Shown: positions 48,463 to 57,727, counted from the stretch's first letter. The stretch is 64,000 nucleotides of DNA from Microthrixaceae bacterium (GCA_011523825.1 WTFX01000029.1:95920-159919); one strand, 5' to 3'. Made by a program: numbers and translations. Notes: a model not told the origin generated them from the sequence alone.

Positions 48463-48914
48463 CGGCGTCCAGTATGGCGGTGGACCCGCATGCCCCGCCA
48501 AGAGAGAGCCGACACATGATCTTCGCCAAGCCTGTAGCGGTGTATCTCAAGCTGGTTGCCGCCGCCGTAGTGGTCAACTTCTTTGCCTTCCCCTTCTATG
48601 GCCCCGGCGACGGTCCGGACGATCCGGCGAACCTCGACGTCTGGACTGTCTTGGACTGGTTCATGGCGGCCGCTCTGGCGCTGGTGCTGGTAACGACGTG
48701 GCAACGAAGGTCGGCGGCAGGCCCCAACGTTCGCAGTGCGAAGGCCATGTTCATCTTCGCCGTCGCTGTGACGATCGCCTTCGTCCCGAATTGGTTTCGC
48801 GCGATGGTGGACGGCGGTGACAACTTCACGATCTGGCACCTGATCGACACTGCGTTGCCGATCCTGCTGTGGACCGAAGGGCACCGGCTCTGGAAATCGG
48901 CCGCTGGCCGCTGA
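48459..48914 (+). CDS. Small multi-pass membrane protein of unknown function
   Basis: This protein of up to 151 residues has about four hydrophobic segments (YLKLVAAAVVVNFFAFPFY, VLDWFMAAALALVLVTT, AKAMFIFAVAVTIAFVP, WHLIDTALPILLWTEG). No family recognised. A start at 48459 would overlap the aacS stop (ATGA); an ATG at 48516 just before the first helix (MIFAKPVAVYL) gives a more natural N-terminus. It is convergent with thiP. Confidence 0.65.
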   Translation: MTASSMAVDPHAPPRESRHMIFAKPVAVYLKLVAAAVVVNFFAFPFYGPGDGPDDPANLDVWTVLDWFMAAALALVLVTTWQRRSAAGPNVRSAKAMFIFAVAVTIAFVPNWFRAMVDGGDNFTIWHLIDTALPILLWTEGHRLWKSAAGR

Positions 48915-48942
48915 CGCCCTCGTCGTGCGCCCGACGCCGGGG

Positions 48943-50607
48943 CTAGAACAGCGATTCGTCGGTGCGGCGCAGTCCCTCGATGACCAGCACCGACAGCGCG
49001 GTCGCAACCATCAGCACCACCGCCAGCGCCATCGCCTGACCGCGCAGTGCCTCGCCGGGCGTGCCGAGCAGGCGGAACAAGGCCAGCGGTGCGGTGAGCG
49101 TGTCGGGTCGTCGAGGCAGGAATGCCGTAGCCCCGAACTCCCCGAGCGAGACCGCGAAGGCGAAGGCTGCGCCGACGGCAACCGCCCGTGATGCGATCGG
49201 CACGTCGACTTCCCGGCGAGTGCGCAGCGGCGATGCCCCGAGAACCGCGGCAGCCTCGCGCAGCCGATCATCGATCGAGCGCATTGTGGGCACGAGGGTC
49301 CGTACGACAAACGGCGTGCCGACCAGGGCGTGGGCGACTGGGATGATCCACCACGCGGTGCGGAAGTCGAACGGGGGCGTGTCCAGCGCCAGCAGCATGC
49401 CGAGCCCGACGGTCACGGCGGAGACTCCCAAGGGCAGCGTCAACCCGACATCGAACAGCCGCCGCAGCCACGACGCGCCGGACGCCGCGATCGCTGTGCG
49501 GGCGCGGCCTCCCACGACGACGATCGATGCGAGGATGCCCACGACTGTCGCGATGGCCATTGCCAGCGCGGCGAACACCAGCGAGTGTCCCAGCGCAGCG
49601 AGCGCCGTGGTAGGGAGCATCTGCACTCGCTCAGCGAGCGCGGCGAAGTTGGCCAGCCCGTAGCCGCCGCCGGTCGCGAATGCCCGCTCGACCAGCGACG
49701 CGATCGGCACCCCCAGCAGGATCGTTGCGATGACGGCATTGGGGACGATCACTCCCCGTAGGCGCCGTGGCGCAGTGCGTCCGGGCGCCCGGCGAGCAAC
49801 CGCCCTGCGGCGCTCGGCGATGCTGGCCAGCGCGACGAGCGCCGCCACCGCCACGAGCTGGCAGAGCGCCAGCGCCGATGCAGTCGCGAAGTCGAGCCGT
49901 GTGATCGCGTAGCGATAGATCTCGGTCTCGACCGTGGCCCGTGCTGGCCCGCCGAGTATCAGGATGACGCCGAACGACGTGAACGAGAACAGGAAGGTCA
50001 CCGCCGCTGCCGCGGCGACAGCGGGGCGCAGCAGTGGCCAGGTGACCCCGATGAACGCCCGGGCAGGAGTGGCACCCAGCATCGCCGCCGCGTCTGCGTG
50101 GCGGCCGTCGAGACCGGCCCACCAGGAGCCGACGGTCCGCACGACGACCGCGTAGTTGAAGAAGACGTGCGCTGCCAGGATCGCCCACACCGTGTGGTGC
50201 AGCGACAGCGCACCCGAATCGAGGCCGAATCGGTCGAAGGCGGCCTCGAACGCGCCTGCCACCACCACCGTCGGCAGCACAAACGGCACGGTGATGACGG
50301 CCCGCACGATCCGCCGTACACGGGGCCGCAGCCGGGCCAGCATCGCCGCGGCAGGGATGCCGACAGCAAGCGTCAGCAGGGTCGAGACGGCTGCCTGCCA
50401 GAAGGTGAACCACAGCACGCCGCGGATCGCGGAGCGTCCCAGCACGTCGGCCAGGCCACTGAGCCCGTCACCAACGACCGTCAAGACGGGATACGCGAAG
50501 AACACCGCCATGAAGGCGAGCGGCGGGGCTGCTGCGACCGCCCATCCGGCGGTCGGGGCCGCCCGGCGCAGCTGGGATGGCCGTTTGCCGGCTGCTGGTG
50601 AGGGCAT
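48943..50607 (-). CDS. thiP: ABC transporter permease, thiamine type (ThiP-like)
   Basis: This 554-residue permease has two fused binding-protein-dependent transport domains with about twelve membrane helices. EAA-type cytoplasmic loops occur in both halves (DAAAMLGATPARAFIGVTWPLLRPA and EAAAVLGASPLRTRREVDVPI). It follows the TPP-riboswitch-controlled thiB after 23 bases, so it is probably the thiamine or TPP permease rather than an iron permease of the same family. No ATPase gene (thiQ) lies next to it. Confidence 0.85.
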   Translation of the reverse strand: MPSPAAGKRPSQLRRAAPTAGWAVAAAPPLAFMAVFFAYPVLTVVGDGLSGLADVLGRSAIRGVLWFTFWQAAVSTLLTLAVGIPAAAMLARLRPRVRRIVRAVITVPFVLPTVVVAGAFEAAFDRFGLDSGALSLHHTVWAILAAHVFFNYAVVVRTVGSWWAGLDGRHADAAAMLGATPARAFIGVTWPLLRPAVAAAAAVTFLFSFTSFGVILILGGPARATVETEIYRYAITRLDFATASALALCQLVAVAALVALASIAERRRAVARRAPGRTAPRRLRGVIVPNAVIATILLGVPIASLVERAFATGGGYGLANFAALAERVQMLPTTALAALGHSLVFAALAMAIATVVGILASIVVVGGRARTAIAASGASWLRRLFDVGLTLPLGVSAVTVGLGMLLALDTPPFDFRTAWWIIPVAHALVGTPFVVRTLVPTMRSIDDRLREAAAVLGASPLRTRREVDVPIASRAVAVGAAFAFAVSLGEFGATAFLPRRPDTLTAPLALFRLLGTPGEALRGQAMALAVVLMVATALSVLVIEGLRRTDESLF

Positions 50608-50630
50608 ATGAGTCCGGCTCGGCGGAGCCG

Positions 50631-51767
50631 TCAGCGCAGCACGATCTCCACCCACCGCTCTGTCCATGCATCGCGGTTCGCTTCGATCTCAGCCGGGTCC
50701 AGCATCAGCGGGTCTTCCGGCACTGCCGTGTGCTCGACGAATTCCGGCGGAAGCGTCGCGCTCTCGATGACCGGGTACACGAACATGTTGAGCGGGACGT
50801 CGTTCTGCCACGTTTGGCTGAGCATGAAATCGATGAGTGCCTGCGCACCTGCCTCGTTGTCGGTGCCCGACAGGATCCCGGCGAATTCGATCTGGCGGAA
50901 GCACGACTCGGTGATGACGCCGGTGGGTGCCGTATCGGTCGGCGGGTCGGCGAAGATCACCTCCGCCGGCGGGCTCGATGCGTAGGACACGACCACGGAC
51001 CGCTCACCACCCCCGGAGACGAATTCGCCGTAGTAGGCGTCCTCCCAGCCGGCAGTGACCGTGACGCCGTTCGCACGCAAGTCCTCCCAATAGAGCTCCC
51101 AGCTGTCGCCGAACGCAGCAATGGTCGCAAGCAGGAATGCGAGTCCCGGCGAGGAGGTCTCGGGATGCTGCACCACAAACTGGTCGGCGAAGTCGGGATG
51201 AACCAGATCTTCGAGGGTCTCGGGGATCCGCGGTACGGCCTCCTTCGAGTAATTCACACACACGTCGCCGTAGTCGACCGGCGTCACGCGGTGAAACGGG
51301 TCGAGCTGCAGTTCTTCTGGCACGCCGCCGAGCGCCGGCGACTCGTACGCCACGAAGATCCCTGCATCGAGGCCCCGCTGGAGGAAGGTGTTGTCGATGC
51401 CGAACAGGACGTCGCCGAGCGGCGCGTCCTTGGTGAGGATGGCTTCGGCTACGAGCGTGCCGGTGTCGCCGACCTCAAGCAGCTCAACCGTCACGCCGGT
51501 CAGCGCCGTGAACCTCTCCAGCGTTCCGTCGGACAGGTTGAACGAGTCGTGGCTGATGAGCGTCACCGTCGTGCCGTCGAGTGACGGCGCATCGGCTGTC
51601 GGCTCCTCGGTTTGCGGCGTGGCTGCCGTCGGAGACTCGGTCTCGGGTGGCGGCGCCGGAAAGTCGGTCTCGGGAAGGTTGTCGTCGCCGCACGCTGCGA
51701 CGAGCAGCAACGCTGCCGCAACGGCAACGGCACGGCAGTACGGCCTGCGCACTCGGTGGGTGGTCAT
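50631..51767 (-). CDS. thiB: Thiamine ABC transporter substrate-binding lipoprotein (ThiB-like)
   Basis: This 378-residue secreted protein has a lipoprotein signal peptide with LLLVAAC (Cys26), a Pro/Glu/Thr-rich linker, then the binding domain VTLISHDSFNLSDGTLERFTALTGVTVELLE and DVLFGIDNTFLQRGLDAGIFVAYESP, and CVNYSKEAVPRIPETLEDLVHPDFADQFVVQ split across it, all typical of ThiB. The ATG has a GGAGG at the end of a TPP riboswitch, so translation should fall when thiamine pyrophosphate is plentiful. Confidence 0.92.
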   Translation of the reverse strand: MTTHRVRRPYCRAVAVAAALLLVAACGDDNLPETDFPAPPPETESPTAATPQTEEPTADAPSLDGTTVTLISHDSFNLSDGTLERFTALTGVTVELLEVGDTGTLVAEAILTKDAPLGDVLFGIDNTFLQRGLDAGIFVAYESPALGGVPEELQLDPFHRVTPVDYGDVCVNYSKEAVPRIPETLEDLVHPDFADQFVVQHPETSSPGLAFLLATIAAFGDSWELYWEDLRANGVTVTAGWEDAYYGEFVSGGGERSVVVSYASSPPAEVIFADPPTDTAPTGVITESCFRQIEFAGILSGTDNEAGAQALIDFMLSQTWQNDVPLNMFVYPVIESATLPPEFVEHTAVPEDPLMLDPAEIEANRDAWTERWVEIVLR

Positions 51768-51771
51768 GTGC

Positions 51772-51855
51772 TTCCTCCGCTGGCATTACCCAGATCAGGT
51801 TCTCGGGTCGGCGACGGCACTGCTGTCGCCCTCTCAGCCTCACGGGCTCCCCGGT
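51772..51855 (-). promoter_or_regulatory. TPP riboswitch (THI element)
   Basis: Read on the minus strand, the leader contains CTGAGAGGG, then a variable stem, ACCCGAGAACCTGATCTGG and TAATGCCAGCG, the two conserved strands of the TPP aptamer, enclosed by a GGGGAGCCCGTG segment. It ends five bases before the thiB ATG and overlaps GGAGG, the ribosome-binding site. That geometry suggests control of translation initiation, not transcription termination. Confidence 0.95.
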
Positions 51856-51893
51856 ATGTGTTGTCGCCGTCACATTACCGCGCGGCACCGACT

Positions 51894-51913
51894 GACCCGC
51901 CCCAGAACGGGTC
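51894..51913 (-). terminator. U-less hairpin directly after pfkA
   Basis: GACCCG and CGGGTC form a 6-bp stem with an 8-base loop beginning at the base after the pfkA stop codon. No T-run follows. It separates pfkA from the thiB riboswitch and resembles the stem after mltG. Confidence 0.4.
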
Positions 51914-52981
51914 TCAGAACCAGCGACGCGATGTATGCAAGGGTGTCAGCACCGGCGCCGTAGAGATGAGGTCAAGCAGCTCCAGCTGGTCGTCGCTGAG
52001 ATAGCGGGTTCGGCCCGCGACCTCTGCGAGCGGCCGCAGGGCGATGCCAGTGGAGTGGACCCCCACCATGCATCCCGATGTTCCCTCCATGAGCACCTCG
52101 ACCGCTCGGGCGCCAAGCCTGCTGCCCAGCAGCCGGTCGGCCGGCGTCGGCGGCCCGCCGCGCTGGATGTAGCCCAGCACGGTCGTGCGCGTGTCATAGC
52201 CCGTGCGCTCTGCGAGCAGATCGCCGACGAACTGCCCCATGCCGTCGAGGATGCGATTCCCCCACTCGTCGGTGCCCGTGTCGGGCGCCTCGACGCTGCC
52301 GTCGGGCACTGCGCCCTCGGCGACGACCACGATGGACGCGTTGCGGTCGCGGTGATGCCGTGCAATGAGGCGCTCGGCAATGTCGTCGATGTTGAACGGC
52401 GCTTCGGGAACCAGGATCGCTGCGGCGCCCCCGGCGATGCCCGCACCGGCCGCAATGTGGCCGGCTTGGCGGCCCATTACCTCAAGCACCATGATCCGGT
52501 TGTGCGACTCGGCGGTGGTGTGGAGCCGATCGACCGCCTCGGTGGCTACTCCCAGCGCCGTGTCGAACCCGATGCAGACATCGGTTCCTTGCACGTCATT
52601 GTCGATCGTCTTGGGGACCGCGATCACCGGGAACCCGGCGTCGGAGAGCCGCCCGGCGGTGATCAGCGTGCCGTCGCCGCCGATCGTCACCAGCGCGTCG
52701 ACGCCGTCTCGCTCGAGCTGCGCTATGAGCGGCGCCGCACCCTCGGTCTCAAGGCGGCGGCTGCTGCGAGAGGTGCCGAGCATCGTGCCGCCCCGCGGCA
52801 GCGCGCCTCGCATCGCCTCGGAATCGAGCTTCACGCTGTCTCCGTCGAGCACGCCGTTCCAGCCGCGCCGGTAACCGATGACGCTGCGGTCCAGCTCGTG
52901 GCCGGCCGCTCGCACGACTCCCCGGATGGCCGCGTTCAATCCCGCGCAGTCGCCGCCGCCGGTGAGCACACCGATTCGCAC
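51914..52981 (-). CDS. pfkA: 6-phosphofructokinase (group III type)
   Basis: This 355-residue kinase phosphorylates fructose 6-phosphate. RIGVLTGGGDCAGLNAAIRG is the N-terminus, GGDGT places Gly at position 104 (ATP type), PKTIDNDV has Lys at 124 (more like PPi enzymes), and MGRQAGHIAAG and GYIQRGG follow. The Gly104/Lys124 combination is known from actinobacterial ATP-dependent PFKs. The start is GTG or ATG-like at 52981. It is followed by a hairpin. Confidence 0.94.
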   Translation of the reverse strand: MRIGVLTGGGDCAGLNAAIRGVVRAAGHELDRSVIGYRRGWNGVLDGDSVKLDSEAMRGALPRGGTMLGTSRSSRRLETEGAAPLIAQLERDGVDALVTIGGDGTLITAGRLSDAGFPVIAVPKTIDNDVQGTDVCIGFDTALGVATEAVDRLHTTAESHNRIMVLEVMGRQAGHIAAGAGIAGGAAAILVPEAPFNIDDIAERLIARHHRDRNASIVVVAEGAVPDGSVEAPDTGTDEWGNRILDGMGQFVGDLLAERTGYDTRTTVLGYIQRGGPPTPADRLLGSRLGARAVEVLMEGTSGCMVGVHSTGIALRPLAEVAGRTRYLSDDQLELLDLISTAPVLTPLHTSRRWF

Positions 52982-53054
52982 GCGCTCAAGCTACGCGAGC
53001 GAGAGGGCCGGTCCGGTGAGCACCCTCACACGGCAAGCACAAGGCCGAGAGAGC

Positions 53055-54257
53055 TCAGGCGGTGACGAGCACCCCACCGGACTCGAGCTGATCAAGCTGC
53101 CGGTCGTCGTAGCCGAGCAGCCGGCCGACGACATCACGGTTGTCCGCACCGCGGGCCGCGACGTGGCCGTCGGTGCCGATGCCGGAGCCGAGCGCCGGGC
53201 GGGCGGGCACCGCGAAACCCGAGGAGGTCTGAGCCAGCAGCCCGCGGTGCGCGGCCCAGTCGGTCTCGGCCAGCTCGGTGATGGAGCGCATCTCGGCCAC
53301 GCTGAACGGCGTGCCTGCCTCGATCGCATGTCGGAAATCCTCCACATCCGCGAAGCTCGCTGCCCACTGGGTCATCTCGTCGTAGAGCTCGTAGCGATGG
53401 GCCATGCGCGCCGCCGGTGTGGAGAACCGGGGATCATCAGCCAGCTCGGGTCGGCCCATGGCCTTGAGCAGGTCGTCGAACCATGCGGCAGGGTTGCCCG
53501 CTATGGCCCACACCCGCCCGTCGGGCAGCACCAGGATCGGGCATTCGTGGGCCAGACCGGCGTTGGGCTCGTCCCAGCCGCCCGCGAGCTCCAGCGCGGA
53601 CCACTCTTGGATGTACACCATTGCTTCCACCATGCAGACGTCGATGTGACCGCCCCGACCCGTCCTGGCCGCCTTGACGAGCATGGCGTTGACCGTCGCG
53701 GCTGCCGACATGGCCGTCACGATGTCGCCCACCACGAGCGGCGGATTCTCGGGTCGGGCGCCGGTTTCGCGAATGACGTAGTCGATGTAGCCCGATTCCA
53801 TGTGGCCGACGGGTGCGTATGCCCGCTTGTTGGCCCACGGTCCGGTCTGGCCGAATCCGGTGACCGAGCAGTACACGAGTGCGGGGTGTGCAGCGCAGAG
53901 CTCGTCGGGTCCGAGTCCGAACTTGGCCATCACGCCGGGCCGGTAGTTCTCCACAACCGCATCGCAGCGGCCGACGAGTTCCCGAACCAGCTCGGGAGCC
54001 CCGGGCGCCCGCAGGTCGACCGAGCAGAAACGCTTGCCGGCGTTCTGCTGGGAGAAGTACGGGTTGACATCACCCGGCACATAGGGCGGGAAGGTGCGGC
54101 TCAAGTCGCCGTCGACCGGCTCGATCTTGATGACCTCGGCCCCGAGGTCGGCCATCATCCGCGTCGCCAGCGGCCCCGCCACCACCCGCGTGAAGTCCAG
54201 CACCCGGATGCCCTCAAGCGGCCGCTCCCCCGCGACCTCCCCGCTGCCGTCCGTCAT
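53055..54257 (-). CDS. Family III CoA-transferase (CaiB/BaiF type)
   Basis: This 400-residue enzyme moves CoA between carboxylic acids. LEGIRVLDFTRVVAGPLATRMMADLGAEVIKIE is the N-terminal signature, VVENYRPGVMAKFGLG and YCSVTGFGQTGPWANKRAY follow, and PLVVGDIVTAMSAA contains the Asp expected to act as nucleophile. The substrates are not assignable, although the family is often paired with acyl-CoA dehydrogenases in actinobacterial lipid breakdown. Confidence 0.9.
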   Translation of the reverse strand: MTDGSGEVAGERPLEGIRVLDFTRVVAGPLATRMMADLGAEVIKIEPVDGDLSRTFPPYVPGDVNPYFSQQNAGKRFCSVDLRAPGAPELVRELVGRCDAVVENYRPGVMAKFGLGPDELCAAHPALVYCSVTGFGQTGPWANKRAYAPVGHMESGYIDYVIRETGARPENPPLVVGDIVTAMSAAATVNAMLVKAARTGRGGHIDVCMVEAMVYIQEWSALELAGGWDEPNAGLAHECPILVLPDGRVWAIAGNPAAWFDDLLKAMGRPELADDPRFSTPAARMAHRYELYDEMTQWAASFADVEDFRHAIEAGTPFSVAEMRSITELAETDWAAHRGLLAQTSSGFAVPARPALGSGIGTDGHVAARGADNRDVVGRLLGYDDRQLDQLESGGVLVTA

Positions 54258-54338
54258 AGCGCCGCGAAGTCTGTCACGGCCGCCATCGGCATTTCAGAAC
54301 CCGATGGATCCCGGTCGATCGCGTTGGCAAGCCCGGCG

Positions 54339-54412
54339 TGGGCGATACAGGAGTCGAACCTGTGACCTCTTGCGTGTCATGCAAGCGCGCTAACCAACTG
54401 CGCCAATCGCCC
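54339..54412 (-). tRNA. tRNA-Val (GAC)
   Basis: Complete 74-base cloverleaf: acceptor GGGCGAT/ATCGCCC, anticodon stem CTTGC/GCAAG with loop ATGACAC giving anticodon GAC, and GGTTCGACTCC in the T arm. The CCA end is not encoded. It lies 79 bases downstream of tRNA-Cys on the same strand. Confidence 0.96.
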
Positions 54413-54491
54413 GGAGGGTGATTCAAGCTAGCACCCTGCCTGCATCGCCCGGCCTGCGCCGGAACCCTGCTTGAGGCTCAGTCGGCCAGCG

Positions 54492-54562
54492 AGGCGGAGA
54501 CCGGATTCGAACCGGCGTACACGGCTTTGCAGGCCGCTGCCTAACCACTCGGCCACTCCGCC
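54492..54562 (-). tRNA. tRNA-Cys (GCA)
   Basis: Complete 71-base cloverleaf: acceptor GGCGGAG/CTCCGCC, anticodon loop CTGCAAA with anticodon GCA, T arm GGTTCGAATCC, and the discriminator U73 required for cysteine identity. No encoded CCA. It is probably co-transcribed with tRNA-Val. Confidence 0.96.
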
Positions 54563-54766
54563 AGGGTGTCCGCAGGGTAGTGGCCTCGCCCCCGCTTGAA
54601 TGCTGATATCTGGGGGCAGCAAGTCACCGGCATCCGCCGTCATGGGGCGCGGTCCCATACACTCGGCAGCCAAGGCAGTTCGCCGTGTGGCCCCACTGCC
54701 CAGCGTTGCCGCAGCCGAGCTCGCGGCGCCGCAACCTTCTGGGCCACATCCTTCGAAGAGACCCCC

Positions 54767-55936
54767 GTGACAACATTCACTGAACTAGGCGTACCTGCGC
54801 CCCTGTGCGACACCCTGGCTGACCAAGGCATCACCGAGCCGTTCGCCATCCAGGAACTGACCATCGGCGAAGCACTCGCCGGGCGGGACGTCTGCGGCAA
54901 AGCCAAGACGGGCTCCGGCAAGACGCTGGCGTTCAGCCTGCCCATGCTGGCGCTGACGCCTCGCGCCGCCGACGGTCACCCCACCACCCTCATGCTCACG
55001 CCGACCAGAGAGCTGGCGAACCAGATCGCTGCCGTGGTCGAGCCGCTGGCCAAAGCAGCCGACCTGCGGTCGATCGCCACCTACGGCGGCACCAACCTCG
55101 ATCGGCAGATCGAGCTGCTGGCGGACGGCATGGACGTGGTCATCGCCACGCCCGGCCGGCTCATCGACCTCATCGACCGCGGCGCCGTCAACGTGTCGGG
55201 AATCCAGCGCGTGGTGGTGGACGAAGCCGACCGCATGGCCGACATGGGGTTCCTGCCCCAGGTCGAATGGGTGCTGCGCCACATCGACGGCCAGCACCAG
55301 ACGCTGCTGTTCTCGGCGACGCTGGACGGCGTCGTGGACACGCTGGTCAAGCGGCACCTGCGAGACCCGGTCTTCCACGAAGTGACTGAGCGCGAGGTGA
55401 CCGTCTCGGAGATGGGCCACCTGTTCCTGTCGGTGCACAAGATGGACCGGGTGCGTGTCGCCGCCCGCATCATCGAGGCGAACGGGCGCACGCTGCTGTT
55501 CACCCGCACGAAGCGGGGCGCCGACCAGCTCACCCGTGAGCTGCGAGATGCAGGAGTGCAAGCAGGCGCCATCCATGGCGACCTGCCCCAGGTCAAGCGG
55601 GAGCGTGCGCTCGCCAACTTCGCCAAAGGCAAGCTGGCGGCACTGGTCGCCACCGATGTCGCCGCGCGAGGGCTGCACATCGACGAGGTCGACGTGGTGG
55701 TGCATTACAACGTTCCGCCCGAGCACAAGACCTACCTGCACCGTTCCGGAAGGACGGCTCGAGCGGGCCGCAGCGGCACCGCCGTCACGATGTTCCTGTG
55801 GGACGAAGAGCTCGAAGTGCGCCAGCTGCAGCGCCGGCTGGGCCTGCGGCTGCGGCTGCACGACGTGTTCTCGAACGACGAGCGTCTTGACGATCTCGCA
55901 GCGTTCGCGGCCAGCAGCGACAACGTCAGCCGCTGA
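54767..55936 (+). CDS. DEAD-box RNA helicase
   Basis: This 389-residue RNA helicase has the Q motif region (FTELGVPAPLCDTLADQGITEPFAIQE split), Walker A AKTGSGKT at 46-53, PTRELANQ, ATPGRLIDL, DEADRMADMGF, FSATLDG, and the C-terminal ATDVAARGLHIDEVDVVVHY with HRSGRTARAGRSG. It lacks a long C-terminal RNA-binding extension. The GTG at 54767 is chosen; the open frame upstream is not helicase-like. The 204-base leader shows no recognisable element. Confidence 0.93.
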   Translation: MTTFTELGVPAPLCDTLADQGITEPFAIQELTIGEALAGRDVCGKAKTGSGKTLAFSLPMLALTPRAADGHPTTLMLTPTRELANQIAAVVEPLAKAADLRSIATYGGTNLDRQIELLADGMDVVIATPGRLIDLIDRGAVNVSGIQRVVVDEADRMADMGFLPQVEWVLRHIDGQHQTLLFSATLDGVVDTLVKRHLRDPVFHEVTEREVTVSEMGHLFLSVHKMDRVRVAARIIEANGRTLLFTRTKRGADQLTRELRDAGVQAGAIHGDLPQVKRERALANFAKGKLAALVATDVAARGLHIDEVDVVVHYNVPPEHKTYLHRSGRTARAGRSGTAVTMFLWDEELEVRQLQRRLGLRLRLHDVFSNDERLDDLAAFAASSDNVSR

Positions 55937-55980
55937 AAACGGCTTTAGACAGGCCAGAGGGGGCCGGTACCCTTGCCTAC

Positions 55981-56002
55981 CCAGCGGCATATTGGCCGCT
56001 GG
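55981..56002 (+). other. Perfect 8-bp hairpin between the helicase gene and metX
   Basis: CCAGCGGC and GCCGCTGG flank a 6-base loop, ATATTG. It begins 45 bases after the helicase stop and ends 43 bases before the chosen metX start. No T-run follows. It could be a U-less terminator or part of a metX leader. A TTG start for metX at 55973 would place it in coding sequence. Confidence 0.55.
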
Positions 56003-56044
56003 AACCCGGCCCCGGAATCGAAGGCCCAGGACGAAGGCTCAGCT

Positions 56045-57283
56045 GTGGACAGTGCGAGGCGCGCGGGCGCCCCGAACGACGATGCGGCGGCCTGGCCGCT
56101 GCCCGCCTCGGGTGCATGGCACCCGGGCCTCGGCGCGGCCGAACGGCAGTTCTTCGATCTGTCGCCGGATCGGCCGTTCACGCTGGAAGGCGGCGGCGTG
56201 CTCCAGCAGCCGGTGCTCGCGTATGAGACCTGGGGTGCGCTCGACGCTGACGCGTCCAACGCGGTGCTGGTTTGCCATGCACTGACCGGAGATGCGCACG
56301 CTCATGGCGCAGCGCACCCGCCCGCTCAGCCCACAGAGGGCTGGTGGAACGACTTCATCGGACCCGGCCGCCCGCTCGACACCAACCGCTACTTCATCGT
56401 GTGCGCCAACGTGCTCGGCGGCTGCCAGGGCAGCACTGGCCCGTCGTCGCTGAACCCATCTACCGGCGATCGCTACGGGCCCGATTTTCCCGTGGTCACC
56501 AACCGCGACGTGGTGCGGTCGCAGTGGGCGCTCGGCCGGCACCTCGGCATCAATCGCTGGCTCAGCGTCGTCGGCGGCTCGATGGGGGGCATGGCAGTGC
56601 TGGAGTGGGGCGTCACGTACCCCCAGCGGGTCGGCTCGCTGGTCGTGATCGCAGCGTCAGCGGAGGCGTCCGCGCAGCAGATTGCCTGGAGCAAGGTGGG
56701 CCGGCAGGCGATCTATGACGATCCCAACTTCAGGGACGGTCGCTACTACGACGCAGCCGACGGGGACGGGCCCCATCGAGGCTTGGCCAATGCACGGCGG
56801 ATCGCGATGATCCACTACCGCTCCGGCGACGAATTCGACCGCCGGTTCGCCCGCCACAGCGAGGAACAGGTGCTTCCGCTGCGGCTCAAGCAGCGCTTCG
56901 ACGTCGAGAGCTATCTCGACTACCAGGGAGCGAAGTTCGTGCCCCGCTTCGACGCCAACACCTACCTGGTGCTCAACAAGATGATGGACCTCCACGATGT
57001 CGGGCGAGGGCGCGGCGGCATCGATGCTGCGCTGGCGCGCATCGTCGCGCCGACCATGGTGATGAGCGTGCGCACCGACTTTCTCTACCCGCGGCCTCAG
57101 CAGCTCAGGATTGTCGAAGCGCTGCGGAGCCGCAGCACGATGCGAGTCGAGCATGTCGACATCGACAGCGACAATGGCCACGACGGCTTCCTCACCGAGC
57201 CCGACCAGACCGGACCACCGATGGGCGAGTTCATCGACGACATCTACAAGAGCGGTGCGGGATCCCCGGGAGCCACCCGTTGA
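56045..57283 (+). CDS. metX: Homoserine O-acetyltransferase (MetX)
   Basis: This 412-residue alpha/beta-hydrolase acetylates homoserine for methionine synthesis. VLVCHALTGDAHA and FIVCANVLGGCQGSTGPSS are family segments, GGSMGGMAVLEW holds the nucleophile Ser179, and the Asp and His of the triad lie in RTDFLYP and SDNGHDGFL. The GTG at 56045 has GAAGG seven bases upstream; TTG 55973 would add 24 residues. It overlaps the next small gene by 4 bases. Confidence 0.93.
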   Translation: MDSARRAGAPNDDAAAWPLPASGAWHPGLGAAERQFFDLSPDRPFTLEGGGVLQQPVLAYETWGALDADASNAVLVCHALTGDAHAHGAAHPPAQPTEGWWNDFIGPGRPLDTNRYFIVCANVLGGCQGSTGPSSLNPSTGDRYGPDFPVVTNRDVVRSQWALGRHLGINRWLSVVGGSMGGMAVLEWGVTYPQRVGSLVVIAASAEASAQQIAWSKVGRQAIYDDPNFRDGRYYDAADGDGPHRGLANARRIAMIHYRSGDEFDRRFARHSEEQVLPLRLKQRFDVESYLDYQGAKFVPRFDANTYLVLNKMMDLHDVGRGRGGIDAALARIVAPTMVMSVRTDFLYPRPQQLRIVEALRSRSTMRVEHVDIDSDNGHDGFLTEPDQTGPPMGEFIDDIYKSGAGSPGATR

Positions 57284-57489
57284 TCGGCAGCGGCACGGCG
57301 CTGCTGGCCGACGCGCATGCCAGCGTGCCATCGGAGGCCGTCGGCTCGGGCCTGGGCGTGTGGTGGCTGCTGGTGGCAGTGCTGGGCCTGCTCACCGTGG
57401 CCTGCGGGATCGGATTCGTCCTGTACCTGCGGCGCACAGCCCCACGACGGTGGCAAGGTGACGTGAGCACCGCGGCCGAGCCATCATGA
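57280..57489 (+). CDS. Small single-helix membrane protein
   Basis: This 69-residue protein has one membrane helix (about 28-51, WWLLVAVLGLLTVACGIGFVLYL) and basic residues after it (RRTAPRRW). It starts with TTG within the metX stop (TTGA), which supports co-translation but makes the start less sure. Function unknown. Confidence 0.55.
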   Translation: MIGSGTALLADAHASVPSEAVGSGLGVWWLLVAVLGLLTVACGIGFVLYLRRTAPRRWQGDVSTAAEPS

Positions 57490-57502
57490 GAGCCAGAATG
57501 AC

Positions 57503-57727
57503 ATGAGCGAAACCTTCGACCCCCAGGAAATGATCACCCGCTTTGCCGAACGTGCGCAGGCGGTGCGCAAGCGAAACCTGCCTGCCATCGGTGGTGAGGA
57601 GCGGCGCCACTTCATCCGCCAAGCCGAGCTGGACTTCATGGACTACGCCATGATCGGCGATGCCACCGCCACACTCGAAGACGGGATCCTGACACTGCAG
57701 ATCGACCTGCGGTCCCCCGAGGAATAG
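57503..57727 (+). CDS. Small acidic protein of unknown function
   Basis: This 74-residue protein begins MSETFDPQEMITRFAERAQAVR and contains RRHFIRQAELDFMDYAMIGDATATLEDGILTLQIDL split in the middle, an ordered-looking helix-then-strand fold. It follows the previous small gene by 13 bases. I recognise no family, but the regular composition and codon use support a real gene. Confidence 0.65.
   Translation: MSETFDPQEMITRFAERAQAVRKRNLPAIGGEERRHFIRQAELDFMDYAMIGDATATLEDGILTLQIDLRSPEE

Noticed and set aside
54563..54766. Regulatory RNA in the helicase leader
   Set aside because: The 204-base gap shows no conserved riboswitch or cold-shock element that I can recognise.
55937..56044. SAM riboswitch upstream of metX
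   Set aside because: I saw only one simple 8-bp hairpin and none of the conserved SAM aptamer strands.
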